A DNA stretch of 49,681 nt from Shimia sp. (GCA_024224295.1 JAAENN010000377.1:1-49681), one strand, 5' to 3'. Positions 8,138-16,779 are shown, counted from the first letter of the stretch. Notes: generated by a model not told the origin, from the letters alone. Numbers and translations: made by a program.

Positions 8138-10071
8138 AGCGAGAACTGGGTGTTTGTTACTATCCGGAGCACTGGCCGGAAGACATGTGGGCAAAAGACG
8201 CGGCGGATATGGTCGCGGCTGGCATCCGTTGGGTGCGGATTGGCGAGTTTGCCTGGAGTCGCATGGAGGCTGCGCCGGGACAGTTGACGCTGGAGTGGCT
8301 GGACCGTGCGATTGAGGTTCTGGGTGCTGCGGGTCTGAAGGTTGTACTGGGCACGCCAACGGCGACGCCGCCACGTTGGATGGTCGATAAACATCCCGAC
8401 ATGCTGGCGGTGGACGAGAATGGCGCGCCGCGCAAGTTTGGGTCACGCAGGCATTATTGCTTTAGCCATCAAGGCTATCGCGAGGAATGCGCGCGTATCA
8501 CGCGGATTGTGGCAGAGCGTTATGGTAAGAATCCACACGTGGCCGCTTGGCAGACCGACAATGAATATGGCTGTCACGACACCACCATTAGCTACTCGGA
8601 GCCTGCCAAACGGACGTTCCAGGGCTGGTGTCAGGAACGCTATGACACAGTGGAGATGCTTAATGAGGCTTGGGGCAATATCTTCTGGTCGATGGACTAT
8701 GCTTCCTTTGATCAGATCGATTTGCCGAACCTTACCGTGACCGAACCAAACCCCGCGCATGTGCTGGCGTTCCGTCGTTTTTCCAGCGATCAAGTTGTGG
8801 CGTTTAACAAGGTGCAGGCTGACATTTTGAAGGCGCACACCGATGCGCCTTTGATCCACAATTACATGGGCCGCATTCTGGAATTTGACCATTTTGACGT
8901 TGGCGAGGACCTAGATATTGCGAGCTGGGACAGCTATCCGATCGGGTTCTTGTCGGATCGTTTGGAGGCGTCCGACGAACATAAGGCACGGTTTCTACGG
9001 CAGGGCGATCCTGACATGCAAGCGTTCCACCATGATCTCTACCGCGCGGTTGGCAAGGGCCGTTGGTGGGTCATGGAGCAGCAGCCCGGTCCCGTAAATT
9101 GGGCGCCCTACAACCCTGCGCCGCTGCCCGGCATGGTGGCCTTGTGGGCGTTGGAAGCCTTTGCCCATGGCGCAGAGGTGGTGAGTTATTTCCGTTGGCG
9201 GCAGGCACCGTTTGCGCAAGAGCAGATGCACGCGGGACTGCAAACGTCGGATGGCGTAGACGCGCCGGGTATGGACGAGGCACGGGCAGTGGCCGGTGTG
9301 CTAGATATGCTCAAAGAGCAGGACACCCAGCGGGCGGATGTGGCGCTCGTCTTTGACTATGCCTCTGACTGGGCATGGAAAACGCAGCCGCAAGGCGCAG
9401 GGTTTGACTTTTTCCGACTGGTGTTCTCCGCCTATCGCGGATTGCGCAGAGCGGGCCTGTCCGTCGACATCGTGAGCGCGGGGTGCCGGGATTTTTCTGG
9501 TTACAAAGCGGTTTTTGCCCCCGGTTTGGCAACGCTGGACCCCGCACTGGTTCTGGCTATATCGGAGGCGGATGCCCTGGCAGTCATGGGACCGCGCACC
9601 GGTGCAATAACGGAAGAGTTTATGATCCCTGCCAAAGGTCGCCCGGGGGTGCCCAACCTGGATGTGCGGGTTGATCTGATCGAGAGCCTACCGCCACAGG
9701 CTGGCATGGATGTGTCCGGCGGCGGCAAAGTGGAGCACTGGCATGAGCGCTTGTCCGGTGCGGCTGAGGTTTTGCTGAAAACCCTAGACGGTGGGGCGGT
9801 GATGATGGCGCAGGACCACCGCTGGTATCTGGGTAGTTTCCCGGATGAGGCGTTGTGGGACCGGGTCGTCTCCATGGCCTGTGAACAGGCGGGCGTCGCC
9901 ATGACGCCTATGCAGGACGGTGTGCGGCGTCGACGGTTTGGGTCCTACGAGTTTGTCATCAACTACAACAGCTTCTCAGCCAGTGTTGGGGGGCACCGCG
10001 TGCCAGCCTGTGGCGTGCTTGTGTTTGAAGGCAATACGCCGATTGTGGCCTGTGACTTAAGCTCTGGCTAA
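8134..10071 (+). CDS. Beta-galactosidase, glycoside hydrolase family 42
   Basis: This 645-residue enzyme hydrolyses beta-galactosides such as lactose or galacto-oligosaccharides. GH42 hallmarks are the N-terminal GVCYYPEHWPEDMW (residues 6-19), AWQTDNEYGCH with acid/base Glu144, and WWVMEQQPGPVNW with nucleophile Glu315. They are followed by the trimerisation domain (about 390-590) and a small beta domain. No signal peptide is seen, so it is cytoplasmic. The ATG overlaps the lactonase stop and a hairpin terminator follows 28 bases after its own stop, marking the operon end. With the GH36 enzyme, both anomers of galactoside feed one pathway. Confidence 0.96.
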   Translation: MKRELGVCYYPEHWPEDMWAKDAADMVAAGIRWVRIGEFAWSRMEAAPGQLTLEWLDRAIEVLGAAGLKVVLGTPTATPPRWMVDKHPDMLAVDENGAPRKFGSRRHYCFSHQGYREECARITRIVAERYGKNPHVAAWQTDNEYGCHDTTISYSEPAKRTFQGWCQERYDTVEMLNEAWGNIFWSMDYASFDQIDLPNLTVTEPNPAHVLAFRRFSSDQVVAFNKVQADILKAHTDAPLIHNYMGRILEFDHFDVGEDLDIASWDSYPIGFLSDRLEASDEHKARFLRQGDPDMQAFHHDLYRAVGKGRWWVMEQQPGPVNWAPYNPAPLPGMVALWALEAFAHGAEVVSYFRWRQAPFAQEQMHAGLQTSDGVDAPGMDEARAVAGVLDMLKEQDTQRADVALVFDYASDWAWKTQPQGAGFDFFRLVFSAYRGLRRAGLSVDIVSAGCRDFSGYKAVFAPGLATLDPALVLAISEADALAVMGPRTGAITEEFMIPAKGRPGVPNLDVRVDLIESLPPQAGMDVSGGGKVEHWHERLSGAAEVLLKTLDGGAVMMAQDHRWYLGSFPDEALWDRVVSMACEQAGVAMTPMQDGVRRRRFGSYEFVINYNSFSASVGGHRVPACGVLVFEGNTPIVACDLSSG

Positions 10072-10098
10072 CAGGATTGCAGCACAGATGAGTTGAAG

Positions 10099-10128
10099 CG
10101 GGCGGTGCGAAAGCGCGCCCGTTTTGCT
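10099..10128 (+). terminator. Rho-independent terminator of the galactoside operon
   Basis: An inverted repeat pairs CGGGCG (10099-10104) with CGCCCG (10116-10121). It is followed by TTTTGCTTTT. It sits just after the beta-galactosidase stop and before the promoter region of the MarR gene. Confidence 0.7.
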
Positions 10129-10141
10129 TTTGCGGCCTCTC

Positions 10142-10159
10142 GCAACGTCATGCAACGTC
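10142..10159. repeat. Direct repeat upstream of the marR gene
   Basis: GCAACGTC occurs at 10142-10149 and again at 10152-10159, spaced by one helical turn. It lies upstream of the two palindromes before the MarR gene and may be an activator or RNA polymerase contact site, but this is only a guess. Confidence 0.4.
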
Positions 10160-10179
10160 GGGATTGATTGCGTAGAAAG

Positions 10180-10216
10180 TTCGTATACGAATTAGGTGAA
10201 ATAATTCGGATGCGAA
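10180..10216. promoter_or_regulatory. Two TTCG-N4-CGAA palindromes, probable MarR operators
   Basis: TTCGTATACGAA (10180-10191) is a perfect 12-bp palindrome. TTCGGATGCGAA (10205-10216) has the same half-sites with a different spacer. Their centres are 25 bp apart and the second ends 7 bp before the marR ATG. This layout fits autoregulation by a MarR dimer; binding is inferred. Confidence 0.6.
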
Positions 10217-10222
10217 CCAATC

Positions 10223-10684
10223 ATGGCAAAACCGCCCAAGATATTCCTGCTGATGAACCGGGCCCATGCGGCAATCACCCGTGCGTCTGAACGCAAGACG
10301 CAGGCCTTGGCGGATTTGTCGATGCCGCAACACGGCGTATTGGTGCTGCTATCCAAGCAAGACGGCCAAGCCGTGACCCAGCTCGCCAAGGCTCTGTCGA
10401 TGCGCAAATCCAGTCTGAGCGGCCTGATCGACCGCATGGCGGAGCGCGGCTTTGTGCGGCGCGCGCGTCAGGACGCGGACGGCCGAGTGGTGAGAATTTA
10501 TCTGGAACCGGCTGCGGAAACCTTAGTGCAACGCACGGTGCCTTTTGTGCAGTACGTGAACGGGCTGTTGCTAGAGCCATTTGATGCAGCGGAGCAGGCG
10601 GTGATTGGCCGGTTTTTGACCCATTTGGCAGAGAACGCCGAAGACGTGATCGATCAGGCAAACTGGGGCGAGGAGCAAATGTAA
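10223..10684 (+). CDS. MarR-family transcriptional regulator
   Basis: This 153-residue winged-helix regulator has the MarR layout: an N-terminal dimerisation helix (about 1-30), a helix-turn-helix at about 50-78 (QLAKALSMRKSSLSGLIDRM), and a wing RRARQDADGRVVRIYL (about 84-99). Next comes a C-terminal helix pair. Two matching palindromes lie directly upstream. Its stop overlaps the ATG of the alpha/beta hydrolase (TAATG), so the two genes form an operon and the hydrolase may be its main target. The ligand is unknown; MarR proteins usually respond to phenolic or lipophilic compounds. Confidence 0.92.
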   Translation: MAKPPKIFLLMNRAHAAITRASERKTQALADLSMPQHGVLVLLSKQDGQAVTQLAKALSMRKSSLSGLIDRMAERGFVRRARQDADGRVVRIYLEPAAETLVQRTVPFVQYVNGLLLEPFDAAEQAVIGRFLTHLAENAEDVIDQANWGEEQM

Positions 10685-11580
10685 TGTTGGATCAGGGTGA
10701 TGTGACGGTCGAGGATACCAAATTTCGCGCAGAGGATGGCTGGGAGCTGGCCGGCACGGTCTATCGTGGAGTCGCGCCAAAAGTCGCCATTCTGATTTCC
10801 GCGGGCACAGGCTTCCCGCGACGGTTCTATCGCCACGTGGCTGCCTATCTGGCGCAGCGCGGTGCGTTGGTGCTGACCTATGATTTCCGAGGTATTGGCG
10901 AGTCTGGCGCAGAAAACCTCGCGGTCAGTGGCATCGACTATCCGGATTGGGGACGGTTAGATATGACAGCAGCGCTAGATCACTTGCAGAAGCTTTCACC
11001 AGATGTTCCGTTGACCACTTTGGGGCATAGTATTGGCGGGCAATTTGTTGGGTTTATGCAGAACCACGGCAAGGTGGCTCGACATGCTTTTGTCGCTGTG
11101 GGCAATGGGCATTGGGGCGTGCACAAGCTGCGCAATGTTCCGGTGGAGCTGTTCTTTTGGTGGGGCTACGGGGCTTATTGCCTTGCGCGGCATGGGTACA
11201 TTCCGGCGGGGGGCTTGTGGGGCGGAGAGGCCCTGCCGCCGAATGTATTCCGCACCTGGCGACGCTGGAGTGCGCGGCGCGGTTATTTGTTGCCGGAGTT
11301 GGCTGATGGGCGCTATCCGCATCATTTTGACGATCCTTGCCGCCCAATCAGTGCATGGGTGATGAGCGATGACCCAATTACAACTGAGACCGCCTGTGGC
11401 GACACGCTGAGCCACTATGGCAATGCTGAGAAGCATCTGGTCGTGCGTACGCCAAAGCAGCTGGGGGCCAAAAAGGTAGGCCATGACGGTGCGTTTCGCA
11501 AAGGGCGAGACGCGCTTTGGGCAGAGCTATGGGAGTGGCTGGCGGAGGGGCATCTGCCGGACGGGGCAGAGGCTCAGTAA
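10684..11580 (+). CDS. Alpha/beta hydrolase (serine hydrolase, COG4757-like)
   Basis: This 298-residue cytoplasmic hydrolase shows an oxyanion-type segment near SAGTGFPRRFY (about 39-49), YDFRGIGES (about 66-74) and the nucleophile elbow GHSIGG (about residue 118). A late His in VGHDGAF (about 265) could complete the triad. The family is sometimes annotated as a predicted serine aminopeptidase or esterase; the substrate cannot be told. It is translationally coupled to the upstream MarR gene, suggesting a small inducible detoxification or ester-cleavage operon. Confidence 0.87.
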   Translation: MLDQGDVTVEDTKFRAEDGWELAGTVYRGVAPKVAILISAGTGFPRRFYRHVAAYLAQRGALVLTYDFRGIGESGAENLAVSGIDYPDWGRLDMTAALDHLQKLSPDVPLTTLGHSIGGQFVGFMQNHGKVARHAFVAVGNGHWGVHKLRNVPVELFFWWGYGAYCLARHGYIPAGGLWGGEALPPNVFRTWRRWSARRGYLLPELADGRYPHHFDDPCRPISAWVMSDDPITTETACGDTLSHYGNAEKHLVVRTPKQLGAKKVGHDGAFRKGRDALWAELWEWLAEGHLPDGAEAQ

Positions 11581-11599
11581 GTGTCCTTAGCGCAACGAA

Positions 11600-11629
11600 A
11601 AAGGCCGGCTCGCGAAGGAACCGGCCTTT
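11600..11629. terminator. Bidirectional terminator between convergent genes
   Basis: AAAGGCCGG (11600-11608) pairs perfectly with CCGGCCTTT (11621-11629). It lies 20 bases past the hydrolase stop and 20 bases before the end of the minus-strand pyrophosphatase gene, so it can serve both transcripts. Confidence 0.8.
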
Positions 11630-11649
11630 GAATTTGCAACAGTTCAAAC

Positions 11650-12564
11650 TCAGACTTTTAGGTTAGGAATGATCTGTTTTTTGCGGCTCACGACGCCTGG
11701 CAGAACAACGGTGTCGCCAGAAGCATCAACGCCAAAAGACTTGGTGGCCACAGTCTTTACGAGCTCGTTTGGCACCAGCAGCGTAGATTGTTCGTTCAGG
11801 ATGTCGACAACAAACAGCAACACCTGCTCTACGCCGTCCTCAGACGCCACGGTGGTCATGGTCTCCATCAGGGACGCTTTTCGGTCCAGAACGGTGGAGG
11901 GGCTTGTGGTTTCCAGAACGGACACGCGGAACTTGGTGCCGTCTACGGCGTATTCTTTGGAGTCCATGCGCAGCAGTTCTGCATCGGCGAAAGAAGACAC
12001 GTCGGATTTAGCGGCAAACATTTCAGCGGCATAGGACGGGATGTCGATGCCCAGATCTGCGGCCAGTTTCTCGCAAACAGCTTTGTCGTGGTCGGTGGTT
12101 GTTGGGGAGCGGAATTCCAGTGTGTCAGACAAGATGCAGGTCAGCATGGTGCCTTTGACCCAGTCTGGCATCTCGATGTCGCCCATCAGGTCAAACATAA
12201 TAGTTGCGGTACAGGCGACAGGGCGGACGGTAATGTCGATTGGGCCTTTGGTTTCCAGACCGCCAACCAACTTGTGGTGGTCGATGATCGCCTGAACGTC
12301 TGCGCCGTTGATGTTGGCTGGCAGCTCGGCCGGGTTGTTGGTATCCACGATTACAACAGCGGCGTCATCTGCCACGTCTTTGATGATCGCTGGCATTGGC
12401 AAATCCCAACGGTTCAGCAGCCAGGCAGCTTCGGTGTTGGGCTCGCCCAGCAGTTTTGCTTCGGCTGGAGTGCCTTTGATTTCAGACAGATACCAAGCCC
12501 AGATGATAGGGGAACCGGTGGAATCGGTGTCAGGGGATTTGTGGCCGAAAACTTGAATAGTCAT
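11650..12564 (-). CDS. ppaC: Manganese-dependent inorganic pyrophosphatase (family II)
   Basis: This 304-residue DHH-family phosphoesterase hydrolyses pyrophosphate. Metal ligands are visible in FGHKSPDTDST (His8, Asp12, Asp14), VIVDTNNPAE (Asp74) and the DHH triad IIDHHKLVG (residues 95-97). The C-terminal DHHA2 domain carries the SRKKQIIP motif near the end, which binds the substrate. Length matches family II enzymes. It is a single gene, convergent with the hydrolase and sharing its terminator. Confidence 0.96.
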   Translation of the reverse strand: MTIQVFGHKSPDTDSTGSPIIWAWYLSEIKGTPAEAKLLGEPNTEAAWLLNRWDLPMPAIIKDVADDAAVVIVDTNNPAELPANINGADVQAIIDHHKLVGGLETKGPIDITVRPVACTATIMFDLMGDIEMPDWVKGTMLTCILSDTLEFRSPTTTDHDKAVCEKLAADLGIDIPSYAAEMFAAKSDVSSFADAELLRMDSKEYAVDGTKFRVSVLETTSPSTVLDRKASLMETMTTVASEDGVEQVLLFVVDILNEQSTLLVPNELVKTVATKSFGVDASGDTVVLPGVVSRKKQIIPNLKV

Positions 12565-12683
12565 GTCGCGACGTCCTTAGAAACAAAGAAAAACGGTGAA
12601 GTTGCGCGCCTTATAGAAGGGCGCGTCGTATTTGTCACCAGCGGCATTGGGGTTGCGACCTCGAGGCGCAGAAGACCGTTGCT

Positions 12684-13694
12684 TTACAGCGGTTTTAGGG
12701 GAAGGCGGGTGAGGGTGAACCCAGCGTTTTGCAGTAGATTGAGCACACCGTGTTTGCCTGGCAGGTGGAGAGCGCCGACAGCCACCAGTGCCGGGGTTTG
12801 CGTGAGCTCCATGGCGAGAACCTCTGCCCAAGCAGCATTACGTGTGATGATCAGGTCGTCTTCAGCCTGTTTCAATAGCGCTGCGAGACGGGCTTGGTCC
12901 GCGTCTTCACTGACGTTCTTGAAGGTTTCGGCAGAGTTGAACTCCCAGATAAGTTGCGTGGTTTCATCGAGATACATAGCAATCACGGTGCCAATTAGGT
13001 CCGGGGCGGCTAGATCCGTGTTTAAAGACAGTCCCCAACGCAGGTCTTCCAGTTGTTCTTCAATTGGGTCAGAGGCTAACAAGGTGAGCAAGCCGTCGAT
13101 GCTGTCGAGTGAAACTGTAGGCAAATCGTTGGATTTGGCCATGGCCGAAACTTGTTGATCAAGACCCTTTTTCCCAGACTTTACAACCTCATAGGCGCAT
13201 GGTGGCAACATCAGGGTCATGCCGAGGAACCATGGTTGATAGCGCGCGGCAAGAAAGGGTGGCATGCCGCGCGCCTTGAGCTGTTCCTCAACGCGGGGCC
13301 AAAGTTTTGGCCCAAGCCGGTCGATCAGCGAGGGGCCGGATTGGATCAGGTAGCTGTCGGGGTTTTCTGTGAGATGACGTTGAAACCCAAGTTGGTCTTC
13401 GTCCGTGAGTTCGAGAAAAACCTTTTCAGGCTGTGGAGTTAGCTCTCCCAGACGTGTGACCATCGCGGCGTGTTCTGGCAGGTGCACATGGAAGGTGCCG
13501 ATCAGGTGGCTGACCACGCCGTCTTTCTCCGCGCGCCAGAGCAGGCCTTCGGAGAAAGGCACTGCTGCGGCTTTGGATTCGAGGGCTTGGCGTTCGCTTT
13601 CTGCCAACGAGGGAAAGACGTTTGGTCCTGCACAATTGGCCGAGGAGATGCCAGAAAAGCTGATCAAAAACAATAGGATGGGTAGGATGCGCAT
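12684..13694 (-). CDS. TraB/GumN-family secreted protein
   Basis: From ATG 13694 this gives 336 residues beginning with a signal peptide (MRILPILLFLISFSGISSA, then an NCAGP segment). The TraB/GumN (erythromycin-esterase-like/Tiki fold) landmarks are HLIGTFHVHLPEH early and VGALHLPGKHG near the C-terminus, where the conserved His residues are expected to bind metal. Bacterial members are little characterised; a metal-dependent periplasmic hydrolase is likely. An in-frame ATG 14 codons upstream (13736) would spoil the signal peptide, so 13694 was chosen. It is separated from the pyrophosphatase gene by 119 bases. Confidence 0.85.
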   Translation of the reverse strand: MRILPILLFLISFSGISSANCAGPNVFPSLAESERQALESKAAAVPFSEGLLWRAEKDGVVSHLIGTFHVHLPEHAAMVTRLGELTPQPEKVFLELTDEDQLGFQRHLTENPDSYLIQSGPSLIDRLGPKLWPRVEEQLKARGMPPFLAARYQPWFLGMTLMLPPCAYEVVKSGKKGLDQQVSAMAKSNDLPTVSLDSIDGLLTLLASDPIEEQLEDLRWGLSLNTDLAAPDLIGTVIAMYLDETTQLIWEFNSAETFKNVSEDADQARLAALLKQAEDDLIITRNAAWAEVLAMELTQTPALVAVGALHLPGKHGVLNLLQNAGFTLTRLPLKPL

Positions 13695-13813
13695 CGGAGC
13701 CTCGCGGGTGGAGTTTCCGCCAAGGTAACAGGGCATCGGGGAGGCTCAAGGGCGAATGCTTTGAGGGCGGCAAATCATGTAGGCAACTCGGCTGTTTGGC
13801 GTTACCAAAGGGC

Positions 13814-14476
13814 ATGGGCAAGATCGCAGAAACCGAACTTTATGCGCCGGTCAAAACATGGCTGGAGGCGCGGGGCTTTGAGGTGAAAGCCGAAGTTGGC
13901 GCGGCGGATGTTGTGGCGGTGAAAGATGGCGAAGAGCCTGTCATCATTGAGTTAAAGACCTCTTTCTCCCTCGTGTTGCTGCAACAGGCCGTCGCACGTC
14001 AGGCGGTGACGGATGCGGTTTATGTGGCGGTGCCACGCTGGAAAGGGCGCGCGGGGTGGAAGGCGTTTTCCGGGAATGTTGGCCTTTGTAAGCGGCTTGG
14101 TCTTGGGGTGCTGTCGGTACGTCCCAAGGATGGCGCGGTAGAGGTGCATTGCGACCCGGCGCCGTTTCAGCCGCGCAAGTCGAAGGCCCGTAAGGCGCGG
14201 CTTTTGAAGGTCTTTTTCAGACTTGAAGGCGACCCGAACACTGGTGGGATGCGTGGGGAGAAGGTCACGGTCTATCGGCAGGACGCGGAAAAATGTGCGG
14301 TATTTCTCAATGAAAACGGGGCGTCGCGTGGTCGGGATGTTGTCAAAGGCACGGGCGTTGAGAAAGCCACAACGATGATGCGGGACAACCACTATGGCTG
14401 GTTTGAGAAGGTCGACAAAGGTGTCTACATGCTGAGCGAGGCCGGTGTGACGGCCTTGGCGCAGAACGGGGATTAA
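13814..14476 (+). CDS. DUF2161 protein with PD-(D/E)XK nuclease-like fold
   Basis: This 220-residue protein has a nuclease-type core: Glu26, Asp32 in GAADVVAV and Glu46-x-Lys48 in VIIELKTS, a spacing typical of PD-(D/E)XK endonucleases. A C-terminal winged-helix-like half (about 145-220) is annotated in relatives as part of DUF2161. ATG 13814 was preferred over an in-frame TTG at 13796. It is divergent from the TraB gene. Function is unknown; a DNA-processing or repair role is only inferred from the fold. Confidence 0.82.
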   Translation: MGKIAETELYAPVKTWLEARGFEVKAEVGAADVVAVKDGEEPVIIELKTSFSLVLLQQAVARQAVTDAVYVAVPRWKGRAGWKAFSGNVGLCKRLGLGVLSVRPKDGAVEVHCDPAPFQPRKSKARKARLLKVFFRLEGDPNTGGMRGEKVTVYRQDAEKCAVFLNENGASRGRDVVKGTGVEKATTMMRDNHYGWFEKVDKGVYMLSEAGVTALAQNGD

Positions 14477-14496
14477 CCGAGTCGTATTGGGGCAAA

Positions 14497-14533
14497 AGTC
14501 GCGTCGGTATAACGTCTGTATCGCGACTGTTTT
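14497..14533 (+). terminator. Possible terminator after the DUF2161 gene
   Basis: AGTCGCG (14497-14503) pairs with CGCGACT (14522-14528), followed by GTTTT. The loop is 18 bases, so the hairpin is less compact than usual. Confidence 0.5.
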
Positions 14534-14649
14534 GCGGAGGTGCGTTTTTGGGCGCGCTGGGGCGGCTAGGAACGTTCACGCACCGCGCGGTGTTGCGCAA
14601 ATCGGCGCAACGGGTGTAGGCGGTTTGGGACCACCTTGAAGGACAACCC

Positions 14650-15402
14650 ATGACCACCACACTCATCGTTTTGGCCCACCCCAGCCGACAGTCTTTTAAT
14701 GGCGCCTGGGCGGAAGTCTCGGCAGCTGCCTGTGCAGCGGCAGGACATGAGGTGTTGTGGAGTGACCTGTCTGCGCATCAGTTTGAGGCCGTCGAAGGCG
14801 CGTGCCATTTTGGGCAGGACGGGGCCGGGCCATTTGATCCATTAAAGGCGCATGAGGCGGCGGTGGCAGCGGGCACTGTGCCGGTTGATATGGCAGCGGA
14901 GGCGGAGAAGATTCGTCAGGCAGATCAGATCATCTTTCACTTTCCATTGTGGTGGTTTGCGCCGCCTGCCGTGCTGAAAGGCTGGTTTGATCGCGCGTTG
15001 GTGCATGGTGATTTGCACACGGTTGAGGAGCGGTTTGACACAGGCCGCTGTCGCGGCAAGCGGGCGCTGTTTTGTGTGACCACCGGGGCAGGCGCCGCTG
15101 AGTGCGGGCCGGGGGGCAAAGAGGGGGACGTGAACCTGCTGTTGTGGCCGTCGGCCTATACGCTGCGGTATCTGGGGTTTGACGTCTATCAGCCTGAGGT
15201 CGTGCATGGGGTGCACGGGTATTTTGAGGGCACTGAGGAAGCAGCATTGCAGGCGCGGCTGGCGTGCGTGCTGGACGGGCAGGCGGCGCTTGTGGCCAGA
15301 TTGGGCGAGCGTGGGCTGATGCGGTTTAACGCGGATTGTGACTTTGATGAGACTGGGCGGTTGAAGGCCGGCGCGGAGCGTTTTTCGGCGTTTATTGCCT
15401 AA
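14650..15402 (+). CDS. NAD(P)H-dependent oxidoreductase, flavodoxin-like fold (NQO/MdaB type)
   Basis: This 250-residue flavoprotein begins with LIVLAHPSRQSFNGAW (about 5-20), the FMN/FAD phosphate-binding strand-loop of the NQO1/MdaB/KefF family. QIIFHFPLWWFAPPAVLKGWFDR (core about 96-112) is the active-site block and TTGAGAAECGPGG (about 142-154) the second flavin loop. It should reduce quinones or similar electrophiles with two electrons from NAD(P)H. No partner gene is close; it is a monocistronic unit between DUF2161 and a convergent VOC gene. Confidence 0.92.
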   Translation: MTTTLIVLAHPSRQSFNGAWAEVSAAACAAAGHEVLWSDLSAHQFEAVEGACHFGQDGAGPFDPLKAHEAAVAAGTVPVDMAAEAEKIRQADQIIFHFPLWWFAPPAVLKGWFDRALVHGDLHTVEERFDTGRCRGKRALFCVTTGAGAAECGPGGKEGDVNLLLWPSAYTLRYLGFDVYQPEVVHGVHGYFEGTEEAALQARLACVLDGQAALVARLGERGLMRFNADCDFDETGRLKAGAERFSAFIA

Positions 15403-15414
15403 CATCAGGAGCAA

Positions 15415-15442
15415 CAACGGCCCCCGTTAAAAGAGGCCGTTG
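15415..15442. terminator. Hairpin between convergent genes
   Basis: CAACGGCC (15415-15422) pairs with GGCCGTTG (15435-15442) and can extend outward to GAGC/GCTC with a bulge. No long T-run follows on either strand, so termination is likely but weak. Confidence 0.5.
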
Positions 15443-15467
15443 CTCGGATAGATCATTTGAATTCTGT

Positions 15468-15848
15468 CTATTGCATTGAGCTTAGGCCAAAGATGTTTCC
15501 TTCAGTATCCTGACACAAACAAACAAATCCGAACTCGCCGATGGAAAACTTGGGACGTAGAATCGTGCCACCCGCGGCTTCGACACGGGCTTCTTCAGTG
15601 GCGCAGTTTTCGCAGTTGAAATAGACTACAGTGCCGCCGGGACCAGGCCGGGCGTGGGGGGAGTGCGAAATAGCACCACCTGCGCCGTATTGGGTCATCT
15701 CTGTTGGAAATGCACGCATCTGCATTTCACCTGTTGGGTCTCCGATAGTTTCAAGTTTGCATGCAAGCACAGTTTCATAAAACTGGGCTGCCCGGCCAAG
15801 GTCATCTGTGTAAATGTCAAACCAGCCTACAGCGTTCATTTTGGTCAT
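15468..15848 (-). CDS. VOC-family (glyoxalase/bleomycin-resistance fold) protein
   Basis: This 126-residue protein carries a single vicinal-oxygen-chelate module: a beta-alpha-beta start WFDIYTDDLGRAAQFYETVL (about 9-28) and a C-terminal CLCQDTEGNIFGL. The start at 15848 has a GGAG Shine-Dalgarno about 7 bases upstream; ATG 15839 is a possible alternative. It is followed upstream on the same strand by an AraC regulator 69 bases away, a pairing that suggests co-regulation. Reaction unknown; many family members are small-molecule-binding or detoxifying proteins. Confidence 0.88.
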   Translation of the reverse strand: MTKMNAVGWFDIYTDDLGRAAQFYETVLACKLETIGDPTGEMQMRAFPTEMTQYGAGGAISHSPHARPGPGGTVVYFNCENCATEEARVEAAGGTILRPKFSIGEFGFVCLCQDTEGNIFGLSSMQ

Positions 15849-15917
15849 GGGGCGTCTCCTAAAGTCGTTTGATTTGCTCTCTAGGTACCCTTTGCGCGGG
15901 CGACGGTATTGTAGATT

Positions 15918-16658
15918 TCAGACATCGAATTTCTTTGAGAATTGGCCCGGGGTGTAACCGGTTGCCTTTTTGAAGGCATTGATGAAGTGCGACTGATCCG
16001 AATATGACAGAGACGGTTCGCCCAGCAGAGATTGTTGTAGTCTTAGGATCTTCAGGAAATCATGTGGGGCAAAGCCGGTGGTTTGCTTTAGGAGGCGTTG
16101 CAGTTGCCGTGGGGAGTAGTCCACGGCGGTGGCCATGTCTGCCACGGAATGTATGTCCTCCATTTGCGCAAAGAGAGCTTGTGTGATCGGGTTGGGACGA
16201 AGGATGCCTTCGTCGCGGAGCAGTTCGACGAAGGTGGTTAAGGTGGCGTTTTGGGCCACGGTGCCTTGAGACATGAGGGCCGTGTTGATTGGGATAAGTG
16301 GCAACGCGCCGAGGTAGGGCGTGTCCACTAAGCCGTAGGACGGTTGAATGCGCTCGCTTTGCCAAACACCGGGCAGAAAGCGGATGTTGATAAAGTGAAA
16401 CTCGCAGCCAAGGCTGAGTTCTTCAGAGGAGGCACGCAGCCGCGTGATCCCCGTTACGTTTGGGGTGTGTTGATTGAAGATTGCGTAGGTGCAGGCGTCT
16501 GGCAAAGCGTGAAAGCGGTACGGGTTTTGCAGGGGGGCGGTCGTGCGCAGTTCGAGGTAACGGTGCACCACGGACTTTAGGTGCTCCGGTGGGGTTGTTT
16601 CGGCGAAGTCCACTTCGCCAATGGTAGGGTCTACGCTGTTGCCTTTGGGATCGTACAT
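15918..16658 (-). CDS. AraC-family transcriptional regulator
   Basis: This 246-residue regulator has an N-terminal sensing region (about 1-150) unlike a cupin arm and a C-terminal AraC DNA-binding domain (about 160-245). The first helix-turn-helix is SVADMATAVDYSPRQLQRLL. The second lies in YSDQSHFINAFKKATGYTPGQF, where DQSHF..FK..TGYTP is the AraC signature. It sits directly upstream of the VOC gene on the same strand, so that gene is the most obvious target. The inducer is unknown. Confidence 0.92.
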   Translation of the reverse strand: MYDPKGNSVDPTIGEVDFAETTPPEHLKSVVHRYLELRTTAPLQNPYRFHALPDACTYAIFNQHTPNVTGITRLRASSEELSLGCEFHFINIRFLPGVWQSERIQPSYGLVDTPYLGALPLIPINTALMSQGTVAQNATLTTFVELLRDEGILRPNPITQALFAQMEDIHSVADMATAVDYSPRQLQRLLKQTTGFAPHDFLKILRLQQSLLGEPSLSYSDQSHFINAFKKATGYTPGQFSKKFDV

Positions 16659-16718
16659 TCCGAGCTTTTTCTGTGTTTTGAAATTTTAGACCTAACATGC
16701 GAGAGATGCCGCGCAGTG

Positions 16719-16751
16719 CAAAAAGAAAAGGGCCGCCCGGAGGCGGCCCTT
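16719..16751 (-). terminator. Rho-independent terminator of groESL
   Basis: On the minus strand a perfect 10-bp stem (16742-16751 with 16728-16737, loop of four) is followed by TTTTCTTTTT. It lies about 90 bases past the groEL stop and is the strongest terminator in the window. Confidence 0.85.
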
Positions 16752-16779
16752 CAAAATTGTCTTGCAAGAGCTTTCGGCA

